The notes under the pieces: generated by a model
What the model saw: the letters and a program-made list of their open reading frames with translations, nothing else
Told to the model about the DNA's origin: nothing
Database searches by the model: none
Source of the DNA: Cellulomonas sp. JZ18
Lineage (GTDB): Bacteria > Actinomycetota > Actinomycetes > Actinomycetales > Cellulomonadaceae
Direction: 5' to 3'
Assembly (NCBI RefSeq): GCF_009720485.1
Contig: NZ_CP045245.1
Coordinates: 3,968,001 to 4,032,000, forward strand
Length of the DNA stretch: 64,000 nt
Translations under genes and position numbers: made by a program
Shown here: in pieces, positions 38,600-48,406 of the stretch
Layout: the number at the start of each line of letters is the position of its first letter
Position numbering within the stretch: the stretch's first letter is position 1

Positions 38600-38835
38600 T
38601 CAGCGCGCCGACGACGAGTACGGCAGCAGGGCCATCTCGCGGGCGTTCTTGACGGCACGGGCGATCGCGCGCTGCTCCTGCACGGACACGCCGGTCACGC
38701 GACGGGCGCGGATCTTGCCGCGGTCGGAGATGAACTTGCGCAGCAGAGCCGTGTCCTTGTAGTCGACCGTCTCGATCTTGGCGGCCTTGAGGGGTTCTGC
38801 TTCTTCTTGGGCTTGCGGACGACGGGCTTGGCCAT
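38600..38835 (-). CDS. rpsR: Small-subunit ribosomal protein bS18 (frame break)
   Basis: ATG 38835 gives [15 protein letters not shown]. The frame then breaks at the G4 run 38791-38794 and resumes as [20 protein letters not shown] to stop 38600. One extra base gives 78 aa, the normal bS18 length. Since bS18 is essential and single-copy in such genomes, the break is almost certainly a base-calling undercount. Contains the family motif [20 protein letters not shown]. The actinobacterial rpsF-ssb-rpsR-rplI order is conserved. Confidence 0.93.
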
Positions 38836-38912
38836 CGTGGTGCTCCTTGTCTGTGGAGCCCCGAGCGTTGCCGTGCTCGGGGATGTGAGTCTTCAGGTGG
38901 TGCGAGCGCCGA

Positions 38913-39446
38913 TCAGAACGGGGGCTCGTCGGAGTAGCCGCCGCCGGACGACCCGCCCGCGGGCGTGGCCCACGGGTCGTCGACCTGGCCGGCGGAGGAC
39001 GACTGGCCGCCCCCGTAGCCGCCGCCACCGCCGCCGAAGCCGCCACCGCCGCCACCGCCGAAGCCGCCGCCACCACCGGACCGCTGGGTCCGGGTGACCT
39101 TGGCCGTGGCGTAGCGCAGCGACGGGCCGACCTCGTCGACCTGCAGCTCGTACACGGTGCGCTTCTCGCCCTCGCGGGTCTCGTAGGAGCGCTGCACGAG
39201 CCGACCGGTCACGATGACGCGGGTGCCCTTGGTGAGGGACTCGGCGACGGACTCGGCCGCCTCCCGCCAGATCGAGCAGCGGAGGAACAGCGTCTCGCCG
39301 TCCTTCCACTCGTTGCTCTGGCGGTCGAACGTGCGCGGGGTGGACGCGACGGTGAAGTTCGCGACCGCGGCCCCGGACGGGGTGAAGCGCAGCTCCGGGT
39401 CCCCGGTCAGGTTCCCGATCACCGTGATGGTGGTCTCACCGGCCAT
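38913..39446 (-). CDS. ssb: Single-stranded DNA-binding protein
   Basis: 177 aa. The OB-fold (1-115) has [20 protein letters not shown] and [17 protein letters not shown] Gly-rich, probably disordered linker (about 120-160) follows, then the acidic tip SDEPPF that binds replisome and repair partners. ATG 39446 has a GAGGAGG site. Second gene of the ribosomal operon. Confidence 0.96.
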   Translation of the reverse strand: MAGETTITVIGNLTGDPELRFTPSGAAVANFTVASTPRTFDRQSNEWKDGETLFLRCSIWREAAESVAESLTKGTRVIVTGRLVQRSYETREGEKRTVYELQVDEVGPSLRYATAKVTRTQRSGGGGGFGGGGGGGFGGGGGGYGGGQSSSAGQVDDPWATPAGGSSGGGYSDEPPF

Positions 39447-39541
39447 GGCGGCCTCCTCGCTCGTTCCGACGGATCGACTGCGGCTGTGCCGCACGGGTGG
39501 GGTGCTGCCCGGACGCTAGGCCCGGGCACCCACACGCGGGC

Positions 39542-39835
39542 TCAGGCCTCGCGGCGCAGGACCTTCGTGCGCAGGACGACCTCGTTGAGGCCGAGCTGGC
39601 GGTCGAGCTCCTTGGCGGTCGCCGGCGACGCGGTGAAGTCGACGACGGCGTAGATGCCCTCGGACTTCTTCTTGATGTCGTACGCGAGGCGACGACGGCC
39701 CCACACGTCCACCTTGTCGACCGTGCCACCCTCGGTCTTGACGACCGTCAGGTACTTGTCGAGCGACGGGGCGACGGTGCGCTCCTCGATCTCGGGGTCG
39801 AGGATGATCATGATCTCGTACTGACGCAGGCTCAT
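39542..39835 (-). CDS. rpsF: Small-subunit ribosomal protein bS6
   Basis: 97 aa, normal length. Begins [20 protein letters not shown], with the [20 protein letters not shown] motif. I place the start at ATG 39835 because GAGGAGG ends 5 nt before it; an in-frame GTG 6 nt upstream overlaps the ribosome site. First gene of the operon. Confidence 0.96.
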   Translation of the reverse strand: MSLRQYEIMIILDPEIEERTVAPSLDKYLTVVKTEGGTVDKVDVWGRRRLAYDIKKKSEGIYAVVDFTASPATAKELDRQLGLNEVVLRTKVLRREA

Positions 39836-39932
39836 ACCCACCTCCTCTGGTCTTCGCGGTCACGGTCGGTCCGTGACAGGAGGGTCTCGTGCGTCGTGGC
39901 GCGCTCCCGCCCCGAGGTCGGGGAGAGGGCAC

Positions 39933-39963
39933 GCCGCTGCCGTCCGTGACGGACGGCAGCGGC
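39933..39963 (-). terminator. Terminator behind PBP gene
   Basis: Perfect 13-nt arms (39933-39945 and 39951-39963) with a 5-nt loop, 65 nt past the PBP stop and upstream of the rpsF promoter. Confidence 0.8.
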
Positions 39964-40027
39964 CCAGACTACCGGTCCGGGGCGCCGCACCGAAATCGCG
40001 CGCCGCCCCGGCCCGGCTCTCGCCCGG

Positions 40028-42466
40028 CTACCCGTTGCCCGGCGCGGGCGGCTGCTGGCCGTTCCCCGGCGGCTGCTGACCGTTCGCGGGCGGCTGCTGG
40101 CCGCCGTTGCCGGGCGGCGGCGACTGGGTCGGCTGCGGCTGCTGGGGCGACTGCGTCGGCTGCGGCGCCGGGCCGTTCGACACGACGAGGGTCACGGCCG
40201 ACCCCACGGGCACCGTGCTGCCCTCACCGGGGTCGACGCGGATGACCCGTCCCTTGGCGACGCCGCTCGTCGAGTACTCGTAGGTGACGTTGACGACCAG
40301 GTTCGCCGCCTGCAGCGCGCCCGCGGCGTCGGCCTCGGTGCGGCCGGCCAGCCCGCCGGGGACCTGCACCTCGGTCGGCGCCTCCTGCGTCGGCTCGGGC
40401 GCGACGGTCTCGGTCGGCGTCGGGGTCGCGGTCGCGGTCGGCTTGCCGCCGACGTTCGCGCGCGGCGGGAAGTCCATCTCCTCGGCGTACTCCGGCTGCG
40501 CGAACACGCGCTCCATGTACGTGGCCCAGAGCGCGGACGGGTAGGACCCGCCGGTGACCTCCCGGACCCCGCCCCACGGCGTGATGGTGACCGGTGTCTT
40601 GTCGTCCTCGCCCAGCTGCGACAGCGCCACCGCGGTGGCGAGCTGCGGGACGTAGCCGACGAACCACGCGGACTTGTTCTCGTTCGACGTGCCCGTCTTG
40701 CCGGCGATCGGACGACCGAGCGGCTTGACGTTGCGCTCGGCGGACCCGCGCTCGACGACCTGCGTCATGGCGTACGTCGCGTCGGCCATGACGTCCGGCG
40801 CGAAGGCCTGGTTCCCGGCGGTGTCCGGCGTCCACGCGACCGAGCCGTCGGTGTTGTGCACCGTCTGGACGATGTGCGGCGTGCGCTGCACGCCCTGCGC
40901 GGCGAACGTCGCGTACGCGCCGGCCATGTCGAGGGGGTGCACGGAGTCCGTGCCCAGCACGTTCGCGACCTCGATCCTCGGCTCGGTCGTCACCCCGGCC
41001 TTCTTGGCGACGTCGACCGTCGCCTGCGGGCCGACCTCGATGTTGAGCTGCGCGTACACCGTGTTCACGGAGTCCGCGGTCGCCTCCGCCAGGTCGATGT
41101 TGCCGAAGTCCTGGTTGCCGAAGTTGCGGACGTCCTTGGTCCCGTTCTCCCACTCGGGGAAGCGCTGCGGGGACCGGCCGTCGTAGCGGGTCGACAGGCT
41201 GATGCCCTTCTCCAGCGCCGCGACCAGCGTGAACGGCTTGAACGTCGACCCCGCCTGGATGATGTCGTAGCTGGCGGTGTTCCGGGCGTCGGCGAGGTAG
41301 TCCGGCCCGCCGTACAGGGCGACGATGCCGCCCGTCGCCGGGTCCACGGACACGACCGACACCCGCAGGCGCGGGTCGGGCGTGCTGCCGTCGGAGAGCG
41401 CACCGGCGCGCAGCTCCTCGGCCGAGACCCTCGCGGCCTCCTGCACCTCGGGGTCGATCGTCGTGATGATGTCGAGCCCGCGCGTGCGCAGCTCGTCCTC
41501 GCGCCACAGCTTCGTCGCGAGCAGCTCGTCCTCGACCATCTTGAGCAGGTGGCCGTTGGGGCCGCGGTACGTCTCGCTGCGCGCGTACGGCTTCCACTCG
41601 GGGAACGTCTGCGCGGCGCGGTCGGCGGCGCTGAGCCAGCCCGAGTCCACCATGGAGTCGAGCACGATGCCCCAGCGCTGCTGCGCCTTCTCCGGGCTGT
41701 TCGCCGGGTCCCAGTTGTTCGGCGACGGGATGACCGCCGCCAGGAGGGCCGCCTCCGAGACGCTCAGGTCGACGGCGTTCTTGTGGAAGTACGCCTGCGC
41801 GGCCGCCTGGATGCCGTACGCGTCACGACCGAAGTAGATCGTGTTCAGGTAGCGGCCCATGATCTTCTCCTTGGACTCGCTCTGGGTGATCTTGACGGCG
41901 AGGATCGCCTCCTTCGCCTTCCCCAGGTAGTCCTTGGTGGTGTTCTGGTAGTACCGCTCCACGTACTGCTGGGTCAGCGTCGACCCGCCCTGCGTCGGCT
42001 TGCCCTGCACGTTGTTGATGAAGGCGCGCGCCATGCCGGTGATCGAGATGCCGCGGTTGGAGAAGAACGTCTTGTCCTCACCGGCGGCGACGGCCTTGCC
42101 GATGTGGTCCGGCAGCGTCTCGTAGTCGACGATCTCGCGCTTCTGCTCGGCGAACTGGCCCATCACCGGGCCCGGCTGGCCCGGCGCCGCGCCGGCGAAG
42201 TACACGGTCGTCGTCTCGAACTCGACCTCCGCCAGCGCGTCCGGCGGCTGCACGAGCGCGAAGGCGGCGACCCCCGCGCCGAGGACGAGGAAGACGCCGC
42301 CGATGAACGTGCCGAGCACCACGCGCCACGAGGGCAGCCAGCGGTGCAGGCCGGTGTACCCCGAGCGGGGGTAGTCCCAGAAGCGTCGCTTCCCGGCCTC
42401 CCCGGTCGGGCGACGCGTCGCGCGCCGGGCGCGCGGCGGCGCCGTACGGCGGTTCGAGGCTGCCAA
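40028..42466 (-). CDS. Bifunctional class A penicillin-binding protein with PASTA domain
   Basis: Polymerises and cross-links peptidoglycan at the membrane. 812 aa: a basic cytoplasmic tail, one TM helix (about 49-72), a GT51 glycosyltransferase (catalytic Glu130 in AGEDKTFF) and a transpeptidase with S407TFK, S466VN and K590TG motifs. One PASTA domain (about 700-765) and a Pro/Gln/Gly-rich tail follow. The TTG start at 42466 has an AAGG/GGAG-type site; a basic N-terminal stretch supports it. PonA/MrcB-like; the PASTA domain suggests muropeptide or lipid II sensing. Confidence 0.93.
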   Translation of the reverse strand: MAASNRRTAPPRARRATRRPTGEAGKRRFWDYPRSGYTGLHRWLPSWRVVLGTFIGGVFLVLGAGVAAFALVQPPDALAEVEFETTTVYFAGAAPGQPGPVMGQFAEQKREIVDYETLPDHIGKAVAAGEDKTFFSNRGISITGMARAFINNVQGKPTQGGSTLTQQYVERYYQNTTKDYLGKAKEAILAVKITQSESKEKIMGRYLNTIYFGRDAYGIQAAAQAYFHKNAVDLSVSEAALLAAVIPSPNNWDPANSPEKAQQRWGIVLDSMVDSGWLSAADRAAQTFPEWKPYARSETYRGPNGHLLKMVEDELLATKLWREDELRTRGLDIITTIDPEVQEAARVSAEELRAGALSDGSTPDPRLRVSVVSVDPATGGIVALYGGPDYLADARNTASYDIIQAGSTFKPFTLVAALEKGISLSTRYDGRSPQRFPEWENGTKDVRNFGNQDFGNIDLAEATADSVNTVYAQLNIEVGPQATVDVAKKAGVTTEPRIEVANVLGTDSVHPLDMAGAYATFAAQGVQRTPHIVQTVHNTDGSVAWTPDTAGNQAFAPDVMADATYAMTQVVERGSAERNVKPLGRPIAGKTGTSNENKSAWFVGYVPQLATAVALSQLGEDDKTPVTITPWGGVREVTGGSYPSALWATYMERVFAQPEYAEEMDFPPRANVGGKPTATATPTPTETVAPEPTQEAPTEVQVPGGLAGRTEADAAGALQAANLVVNVTYEYSTSGVAKGRVIRVDPGEGSTVPVGSAVTLVVSNGPAPQPTQSPQQPQPTQSPPPGNGGQQPPANGQQPPGNGQQPPAPGNG

Positions 42467-42709
42467 CTCCAGGCCTTCCGTCCGACGACTGGTCCGGCAC
42501 GTCGCCCCGTCCGGTGGGTCGGGGCCGGCGCGCCGCGCTCAGTATGGAGGAACGACCTGCGCTGTTCGCCCGTGGGCGCCCGGGATGTTCCGGTTCTGCG
42601 CGCGCCTTCACATGATCGCCACCCGACAACGACGGTCCCCGCCCCGGACGGGCGACCCCGGGCAGGCCGTCCGGGTTGTCGCGTCCGCTCGTGCCGACCT
42701 ATTCTCCGG

Positions 42710-42728
42710 ATGTATCGCGGTGATACAT
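42710..42728. promoter_or_regulatory. PadR operator candidate and padR-ino1 promoter
   Basis: ATGTATC (42710-42716) and GATACAT (42722-42728) form a perfect inverted repeat with a 5-nt spacer. It has the ATGT/ACAT half-sites typical of PadR proteins. It lies just after a TATTCT -10 box (42700-42705) and 41 nt before padR, so PadR binding would block its own operon. Confidence 0.65.
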
Positions 42729-42768
42729 CGAGACCGGGCGACCGTCCGGCGCGGGGAGAGGAGGCCAG

Positions 42769-43407
42769 GTGCGCGGACGTTCCGACGTGCTGGAGCCGGC
42801 CATCCTCGGCCTGCTCGCCGAGTCGCCGATGCACGGGTACGAGCTGCGCAAGCGGCTCAACCTGGTGCTCGGGTCCTTCCGGGCCCTCTCGTACGGCTCC
42901 CTGTACCCCGCGCTCAAGTCGCTCGCCGCGCGGGGCTGGATCGTCGGCACCGAGGCGCCGGCGGAGCGGGCCGTCGCGACCAAGCGCGCGCGCATCGTCT
43001 ACCAGCTCACGGGCGAGGGCAAGGAGCACCTCCAGGAGGTCCTGCGCTCCGCCGGTCCGTCGGCGTGGGAGGACGAGAACTTCGACGTGCGGTTCGCGTT
43101 CTTCGGCCAGACCGACGCCGAGACGCGCCTGCGCATCCTCGAGGGCCGCCGCACGCGGCTGACCGAGCGGCTCGAGACGATCCGCCAGTCGTTCAACCGC
43201 ACCCGCGAGCGCATGGACGAGTACACCCTCGAGCTGCAGCGCCACGGCCTCGAGCAGGTCGAGCGCGAGGTCCGCTGGCTCGACGGGCTCATCGACAACG
43301 AGCGCGGCGTCCGCCGCGCCCGCACCGAGAGCGAGGGCCGGCCGGCCCTCGCCACTGACGACGCCGAGGGATCCACCGAGGCGCACACCGAGAAGGAGCG
43401 AGGATGA
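42769..43407 (+). CDS. PadR-family transcriptional regulator
   Basis: 212 aa. The N-terminal winged helix [20 protein letters not shown] with [17 protein letters not shown] is the PadR signature; a long coiled-coil C-terminus (about 110-190) serves dimerisation. The GTG start has AGGAGG upstream. The stop overlaps the ino1 ATG by 4 nt, so regulator and inositol phosphate synthase are co-translated. Autoregulation is likely through the palindrome at 42710-42728. Confidence 0.93.
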   Translation: MRGRSDVLEPAILGLLAESPMHGYELRKRLNLVLGSFRALSYGSLYPALKSLAARGWIVGTEAPAERAVATKRARIVYQLTGEGKEHLQEVLRSAGPSAWEDENFDVRFAFFGQTDAETRLRILEGRRTRLTERLETIRQSFNRTRERMDEYTLELQRHGLEQVEREVRWLDGLIDNERGVRRARTESEGRPALATDDAEGSTEAHTEKERG

Positions 43408-44498
43408 CCTCCATCCGCGTCGCCATCGTCGGCGTCGGCAACTGCGCCGCATCGCTGGTCCAGGGCGTGCACTACTACCGCGACGCCGACCCGCAGGCGA
43501 AGGTCCCGGGCCTCATGCACGTGCAGTTCGGCGACTACCACGTGCGCGACATCGAGTTCGTCGCCGCGTTCGACGTCGACGCGAAGAAGGTCGGCTTCGA
43601 CCTCTCCGAGGCGATCTTCAACTCGGAGAACAACACCATCAAGATCTCCGACGTCCCGCCGCTGGACGTGCCGGTGCAGCGCGGTCACACGCTCGACGGC
43701 ATCGGCAAGTACTACGCGCAGACGATCGAGGAGTCGGACGCGGAGCCGGTCGACGTCGTGCAGGTGCTGCGCGACACGCAGGCCGACGTCCTCGTCTGCT
43801 ACCTGCCCGTCGGCTCCGAGGACGCGGCGAAGTTCTACGCCCAGGCCGCCATCGACGCGGGCGTCGCGTTCGTCAACGCGCTGCCGGTGTTCATCGCGTC
43901 CGACCCGGAGTGGGCCGCGAAGTTCGAGGCCGCCGGTGTGCCGATCGTCGGCGACGACATCAAGTCGCAGGTCGGCGCGACCATCACGCACCGCGTGCTC
44001 GCCCGCCTCTTCGAGGACCGCGGCGTCATCCTCGACCGCACGTACCAGCTGAACGTCGGCGGCAACATGGACTTCAAGAACATGCTCGAGCGCGAGCGCC
44101 TGGAGTCCAAGAAGGTGTCGAAGACGCAGGCCGTCACGTCGAACCTCGACGACGGCCCGCTGGCCGGCAAGAAGGACGACCGCAACGTCCACATCGGCCC
44201 GTCGGACTACGTCGCGTGGCTCGACGACCGCAAGTGGGCGTACGTGCGCCTCGAGGGCCGCGCGTTCGGCGACGTCCCGCTGAACCTCGAGTACAAGCTC
44301 GAGGTCTGGGACTCCCCGAACTCGGCGGGCGTCATCATCGACGCGCTCCGCGCGGCGAAGATCGCGAAGGACCGCGGCATCGGCGGCCCGATCCTGTCGG
44401 CGTCGACGTACTTCATGAAGTCCCCGCCGGTGCAGATGGAGGACCAGAAGGGCCGCGCCCAGCTGGAGGCCTTCATCCGCGGTGAGGTGGAGCGCTGA
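43404..44498 (+). CDS. ino1: Inositol-3-phosphate synthase
   Basis: Converts glucose 6-phosphate to 1D-myo-inositol 3-phosphate (NAD+ dependent), the first step to phosphatidylinositol and mycothiol in actinobacteria. 364 aa with the Rossmann motif [16 protein letters not shown], the core [15 protein letters not shown] and [14 protein letters not shown], and a complete C-terminus. The ATG overlaps the padR stop. The last codons are part of a 31-bp direct repeat. Confidence 0.96.
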   Translation: MTSIRVAIVGVGNCAASLVQGVHYYRDADPQAKVPGLMHVQFGDYHVRDIEFVAAFDVDAKKVGFDLSEAIFNSENNTIKISDVPPLDVPVQRGHTLDGIGKYYAQTIEESDAEPVDVVQVLRDTQADVLVCYLPVGSEDAAKFYAQAAIDAGVAFVNALPVFIASDPEWAAKFEAAGVPIVGDDIKSQVGATITHRVLARLFEDRGVILDRTYQLNVGGNMDFKNMLERERLESKKVSKTQAVTSNLDDGPLAGKKDDRNVHIGPSDYVAWLDDRKWAYVRLEGRAFGDVPLNLEYKLEVWDSPNSAGVIIDALRAAKIAKDRGIGGPILSASTYFMKSPPVQMEDQKGRAQLEAFIRGEVER

Positions 44499-44565
44499 CC
44501 CGGAGCGCAGCGGAGGGACAGCGCGACCACGGGCGTGGAGCGCTGACCCGGAGCGCAGCGGAGGG
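44487..44565 (+). repeat. 31-bp direct repeat spanning the ino1 stop
   Basis: Perfect copies at 44487-44517 (containing the ino1 stop) and 44535-44565. Related shorter motifs (GAGCGCAGCG) follow to about 44610. It may be a dispersed extragenic element or a local duplication. Confidence 0.7.
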
Positions 44566-44619
44566 TGGGGGCCGAGCGCAGCGAGGCACCCGCCCGTAGC
44601 GGAGCGCAGGACCACGCCA

Positions 44620-44654
44620 CGAGGGCCCGACGAGCACGTCTCGTCGGGCCCTCG
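44620..44654 (+). terminator. Terminator of padR-ino1 operon
   Basis: Perfect 15-nt arms (44620-44634 and 44640-44654) with a 5-nt loop. Confidence 0.88.
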
Positions 44655-44808
44655 GCCGTCGGGGCGCCGGTCGCGGTGCGGGTCGTGCAGCGTTGCGGAC
44701 ACGGAGTGACCAGAACGCTTCACGCCCCGGTGGCGCGGCCGGCCCCGCCGGCCCCCCGTCCACAGGGCCTGGTCCTCGCCCCCCAGGGGACGGCGCCGTT
44801 CGCGCACC

Positions 44809-45812
44809 ATGACGGGCATGACCGGCGAGGCGGTGCTGCGGACGGACGTCAGGACGTGGCCGGACGTGCAGGCCCTCCCCGAGCCCGTGCGCTCGCTCGT
44901 GGTCCAGCAGGAGGGGACGGCCACGACGGCGCAGCTCGTCGCCGGCGGCGTCCCGGCACGCACGGTGGCGCGCCGGGTGCGGTGCGGGCGGTGGCAGCGC
45001 CTGCACCGCGGGGTCGTCGTGCTGCAGTCGGGACCGGTGCGCTGGCGCCAGCGGGCGCACGGCGCGCTGCTGGCGGCCGGGCCCGGGTCGGCGCTGTCGC
45101 ACGCGTCGGCCGCGTACCTGCACGGGTTCCGGGCGACGCCGGGCCGCTCGGTGGTCGTGAGCGTGCCGGCGGAGCGGGTGGTGCGGCCCCACGCCGGGCT
45201 CGTCGTCCGACGCCGCAGGCGGGTGCCGCCCGCGTGGGGCGGTTGCGGTCCGTGGGCCCCGAGGACACGGTGCTCGACCTCGTGCACGAGGCCGCCGACG
45301 AGGACGCGGCGGTGGCCGTGACGTGCGAGGCGGTGCGGGCGGGGGTCCGGCCGGCGGTGGTCCTGGCCGCGGCCGCCGAGCGCGCGGTCCTCCGGCACCG
45401 CGCGCTGGTGCGCGCGCTGCTCGGCGACCCGACGCTCGGGGTCGAGTCGCCCCTCGAGCACCGGTACGTGCGTGACGTCGAGCGCCGGCACGGGCTGCCC
45501 CGGTCCGCCGGCCAGGTCCGCACGCGCGTCGAGGACCGGTGGATCCGGTCCGACCGGGTGTACCCCGGCGTCCGCGTCGAGCTCGACGGCGCGCTCGCGC
45601 ACCCGTTCGCGGCGACGGACTCCGACGTGTGGCGCGACAACGCCGTGCGCGTGCAGGAGGGCGACGTGACGCTGCGCTACCGCTGGCACCACGTGGTGAC
45701 GACGCCGTGCGCGGTGGCGCGGCAGGTGGCGTCCGCCCTGGCGGTGCGCGGGACCGCGGTGGACCTGCGCGCCTGCCCACGCTGCCGGGACGACGCCCGT
45801 CCGCCCTCGTGA
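44809..45812 (+). CDS. AbiEi-antitoxin-like / DUF559-type nuclease-fold protein (frame break)
   Basis: The N-terminal half has the winged-helix-like region seen in AbiEi antitoxins (VVQQEGTATTAQLVAGGVPA, ARRVRCGRWQRLHRGVVVL). The C-terminal half, in another frame, has a Vsr/DUF559-type PD-(D/E)xK core (VYPGVRVELDGALAH, RDNAVRVQEGDVTLRYRWH). One extra C in the C3 run at 45229-45231 joins them into about 334 aa. Such genes are abundant and solitary in actinobacteria. No AbiEii toxin gene is adjacent, so a toxin-antitoxin role is doubtful. Confidence 0.75.
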
Positions 45813-45882
45813 AGCCTTCCGGACGCCTGGTGTCCGCAACGCTTCACGAGAGCTCCCCGGTGGTCCGGGGCCCGCGCCGGGC

Positions 45883-47325
45883 TCAGCCGTCGGTGCGGGG
45901 TGCGAGCCAGCTCGCGACGCCGAGCGCTCCCGCCTCCTGCACGGTCGTGCCGACGCCGCGGACGGAACCGGTCGCGAGGTCGACGGTCCACAGCTGGCGG
46001 CTGGCACCGGGCTCCTCGTAGCAGTGCAGGTGACCGGTCCACACCAGGGCACCCGCGCCACCCGGCTCCACGCCGCACACGTCGTCCGGCAGCCCCGCGA
46101 CGCCCGGCAGCTCCGTGGGTCGGCCGTCCTCCCACAGGTACGCCCCGCCCCAGCAGACGTCGAAGCAGTCCGCGAACGCGCGGGTCAGCGGCAGGTGCGT
46201 CACGAGCGCGACCCCGTCGCGCAGCCAGCTGCCGGGGCCGGGGGCGACGTCGCCGCCACGCAGCGCGTGCAGGACCTCGGGCGTGCCGCCGCCGGCGTCG
46301 AGGCGGACGACCTGCCCGCCGTGCTCCTCGAGGTACTCGTTCTGCGGGACGTAGGGGGTGTCGTCGCGGCAGGTCGCCAGCAGGGTGCCGGCGTCGAGCC
46401 AGGTCGCCACAAAGCAGGTCTGCCCCGCCGGCACGCTGAGCGTCGTCGTCGTCCCGGTCGCCAGGTCCACCACGACGGGCGTCGGGCTGAAGCCGCCGGC
46501 GGAGGCGATGCGGCGTCCGTCCGGGGCCGGCGTGACCTCGGTGAGGTCCGCGGCACCGGCGAGCTCGCGCGGCGGACCGTCCACCGGGACGACCCGGAGC
46601 CGGAGGGCGCCCTCGGCGGAGCCGGACCACAGCTCCTCGCCCGTCGGCAGGACCGAGACGAGGTCGTCCGTGCCGCGCACCCGCTCGTCCACGACGAGGT
46701 CCCCCGTACGCAGGTCGTACTCCCCGACGACGGGCGGTGCGTCGGCACCCACCCCCTCGGGCCAGGTCCGTACCCGGGCGGTCGGACCACCCGACCAGGA
46801 CAGCAGCTCCACGGCCCGCTCGCTCTCGCGCACGAGGTAGAGCTCCCCGGTGGGCGCGGACAGCGCGAGCACGTGCCGCTCGACCTCCGGCTCGTACACC
46901 AGCGGCGCGTACGACAGGAGGAACCAGCCCGGGCCGGCCGCGTCCAGGGCGCCGTCAGGCAGGGACAGCATCGGGGGCATGCCCGCCACCGCGACGGGCG
47001 TGCTCGTCGGCGTCGGGGTGGCGGTGGGCGTCGGGGTCGGGGTCGGGGTGGGGGTGGGTGACGGCGTCCCCGTCCCGGTCGTCGTCGGGCTCGGGGTCAC
47101 GGCGGGCTCGGCCGGGGGGCGGTGCAGACCCAGCCAGCCGGCCACCGCGACGGCGACGACGGCGACCGCGGCGACGGACGCGTACCGCGTCTCGTGCAGG
47201 GCACGACGCCGGCGCACGTCGCGGTGGAGCGCCGCGAGCTCGTCGGCGTCGAGGCGCAGGCCGGCCTCACGCGCCTCCAGGTCCCGCAGCGCGCCCGTGA
47301 GGCGGGCGGTCAGGTCATCGGTCAC
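45883..47325 (-). CDS. Membrane-anchored beta-propeller protein, sigma-factor partner
   Basis: 480 aa from GTG 47325. A cytoplasmic N-terminus of about 48 residues is followed by one TM helix (ASVAAVAVVAVAVAGWLGL), a Pro/Thr repeat linker and an exported region with repeated blade-like strands (WD40/TolB-like, with WLDAGTLLATCRDD). It overlaps the sigma-factor gene end by 11 nt. The layout - short cytoplasmic part, one TM, outer sensor - suggests an anti-sigma factor. No zinc-binding ZAS motif is seen. Role inferred. Confidence 0.65.
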   Translation of the reverse strand: MTDDLTARLTGALRDLEAREAGLRLDADELAALHRDVRRRRALHETRYASVAAVAVVAVAVAGWLGLHRPPAEPAVTPSPTTTGTGTPSPTPTPTPTPTPTATPTPTSTPVAVAGMPPMLSLPDGALDAAGPGWFLLSYAPLVYEPEVERHVLALSAPTGELYLVRESERAVELLSWSGGPTARVRTWPEGVGADAPPVVGEYDLRTGDLVVDERVRGTDDLVSVLPTGEELWSGSAEGALRLRVVPVDGPPRELAGAADLTEVTPAPDGRRIASAGGFSPTPVVVDLATGTTTTLSVPAGQTCFVATWLDAGTLLATCRDDTPYVPQNEYLEEHGGQVVRLDAGGGTPEVLHALRGGDVAPGPGSWLRDGVALVTHLPLTRAFADCFDVCWGGAYLWEDGRPTELPGVAGLPDDVCGVEPGGAGALVWTGHLHCYEEPGASRQLWTVDLATGSVRGVGTTVQEAGALGVASWLAPRTDG

Positions 47326-47887
47326 GGCGGGGCTCCTCCCGGCTCACGAGGTGCACGGGTGCGACGTCGGTGGACGGGACGGCGGTGGTGCCGAGGCGGG
47401 CGTTGAGCGTGGCGATGCCGTCCGCGACGTACCGCTTGACGGCGCCCTCGCTGAGGCCCAGCAGCTGTGCGGTCTCGCGCACGGACAGGTCGTCGAGGTG
47501 ACGCAGCAGGACGCAGGCGCGCTCACGCGGGCTCAGCTCCGCGAGCGCGGCGACGACGTCGGCGCCCAGGACGTCCGGGTCGGGGTCGACGACGGCCTGC
47601 TGCGTCATGGTCGCGAGCCGTGCGACGACGTGCTGCTCGCGGCCCCGTCGGCGCGCGCCGTCGACGAACCGCGACACGATCGCGCGGCACACGTACTGCT
47701 CGGCCTGCTGCACCGAGGCGAACGCGGCCCGCGCCGAGAACGTCGCCACCAGCGCGTCGTGCACCAGGTCGAGCGCCTCCGCGCGCGACCCGGACACGAG
47801 CGTCGCCCGCGCCACCAGCGCGCCGTACCGCTCCTGCACCAACGCGTCGAGCGCCGGTTGCCACCGTCCGCTCACGTCGTCCACCAC
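47315..47887 (-). CDS. ECF-type RNA polymerase sigma factor
   Basis: 190 aa. The region 2 helices (LVHDALVATFSARAAFAS) and region 4 (LAELSPRERACVLLRHLDDL then SVRETAQLLGLSEGAVKRYV) are clear. It directs RNA polymerase to stress-type promoters. The start is ambiguous: GTG 47887 or the next codon, with GGAGGA about 15 nt upstream; a longer TTG start at 47926 is possible. It is coupled to the membrane propeller gene, its probable anti-sigma. Confidence 0.88.
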   Translation of the reverse strand: MVDDVSGRWQPALDALVQERYGALVARATLVSGSRAEALDLVHDALVATFSARAAFASVQQAEQYVCRAIVSRFVDGARRRGREQHVVARLATMTQQAVVDPDPDVLGADVVAALAELSPRERACVLLRHLDDLSVRETAQLLGLSEGAVKRYVADGIATLNARLGTTAVPSTDVAPVHLVSREEPRRDR

Positions 47888-48045
47888 CCCGGCACCGGTC
47901 CTCCTCCGTCGCGCTCGGGAGTACAACGCGTGCGCGCCCGCGGCGGTTGGGGGCGGTGCCCGTACGGCGGTCGGCGCTGCTCCGGTCGGGTGTCACCCGC
48001 GTGCCCGCCGGGCAGGACGCGCCGGCCCCGTGGCAGCATGCCCGG

Positions 48046-48378
48046 GTGCGTCTCCTTCGTCCCGTCCTCGCCGGCGTCCTCGTCCTCCCCGCCCTCGCGG
48101 CCTGCACGTTCTCCGCGGACGTCGACCTCGGGCCCGGCGTCGAGCCGGAGAAGCTCGCGACGCAGGTGAGCGCCGCCCTCGAGGAGTCCGTCGGCGTCGC
48201 CCCCGACGACGTGGAGTGCGACGACCAGCTGGACGCCCGGGTGGACGCCACGACGCGCTGCGTCCTGACCGCCGGTGAGGAGCGGTACGGGCTCACCGTC
48301 ACCGCGACCTCGGTCGAGGGCGACACCGTCGACTTCGACGTCCAGGTCGACGAGGAGCCGATGGCGGACGGGTCCTGA
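48046..48378 (+). CDS. DUF4333-type lipoprotein
   Basis: 110 aa. GTG 48046 lies 6 nt after a CAGCAT box. Signal RLLRPVLAGVLVLPALAAC carries the lipobox. The mature part has the DUF4333 pattern: two Cys (ECDDQL and RCVLTAGEERYGLTVTA) that probably form a disulfide. Typical small actinobacterial surface lipoprotein of unknown role. It precedes a T7SS-type cluster. Confidence 0.78.
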   Translation: MRLLRPVLAGVLVLPALAACTFSADVDLGPGVEPEKLATQVSAALEESVGVAPDDVECDDQLDARVDATTRCVLTAGEERYGLTVTATSVEGDTVDFDVQVDEEPMADGS

Positions 48379-48406
48379 CGGACCGGGTCGCCGCGGGAGG
48401 GGTGGG

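Noticed and set aside
38600-38835. rpsR as a true pseudogene
   Set aside because: An essential ribosomal protein broken by one base in a G4 run, in a window with many identical breaks, is best explained by base-calling error.
44809-45812. A complete AbiE toxin-antitoxin pair
   Set aside because: Only the AbiEi-like winged region fused to a nuclease-like half is present; no AbiEii nucleotidyltransferase gene is adjacent.
42999-46061. A 1020-codon minus-strand frame opposite padR, ino1 and the AbiEi-like gene
   Set aside because: It covers three well-supported genes and has no motif of its own.
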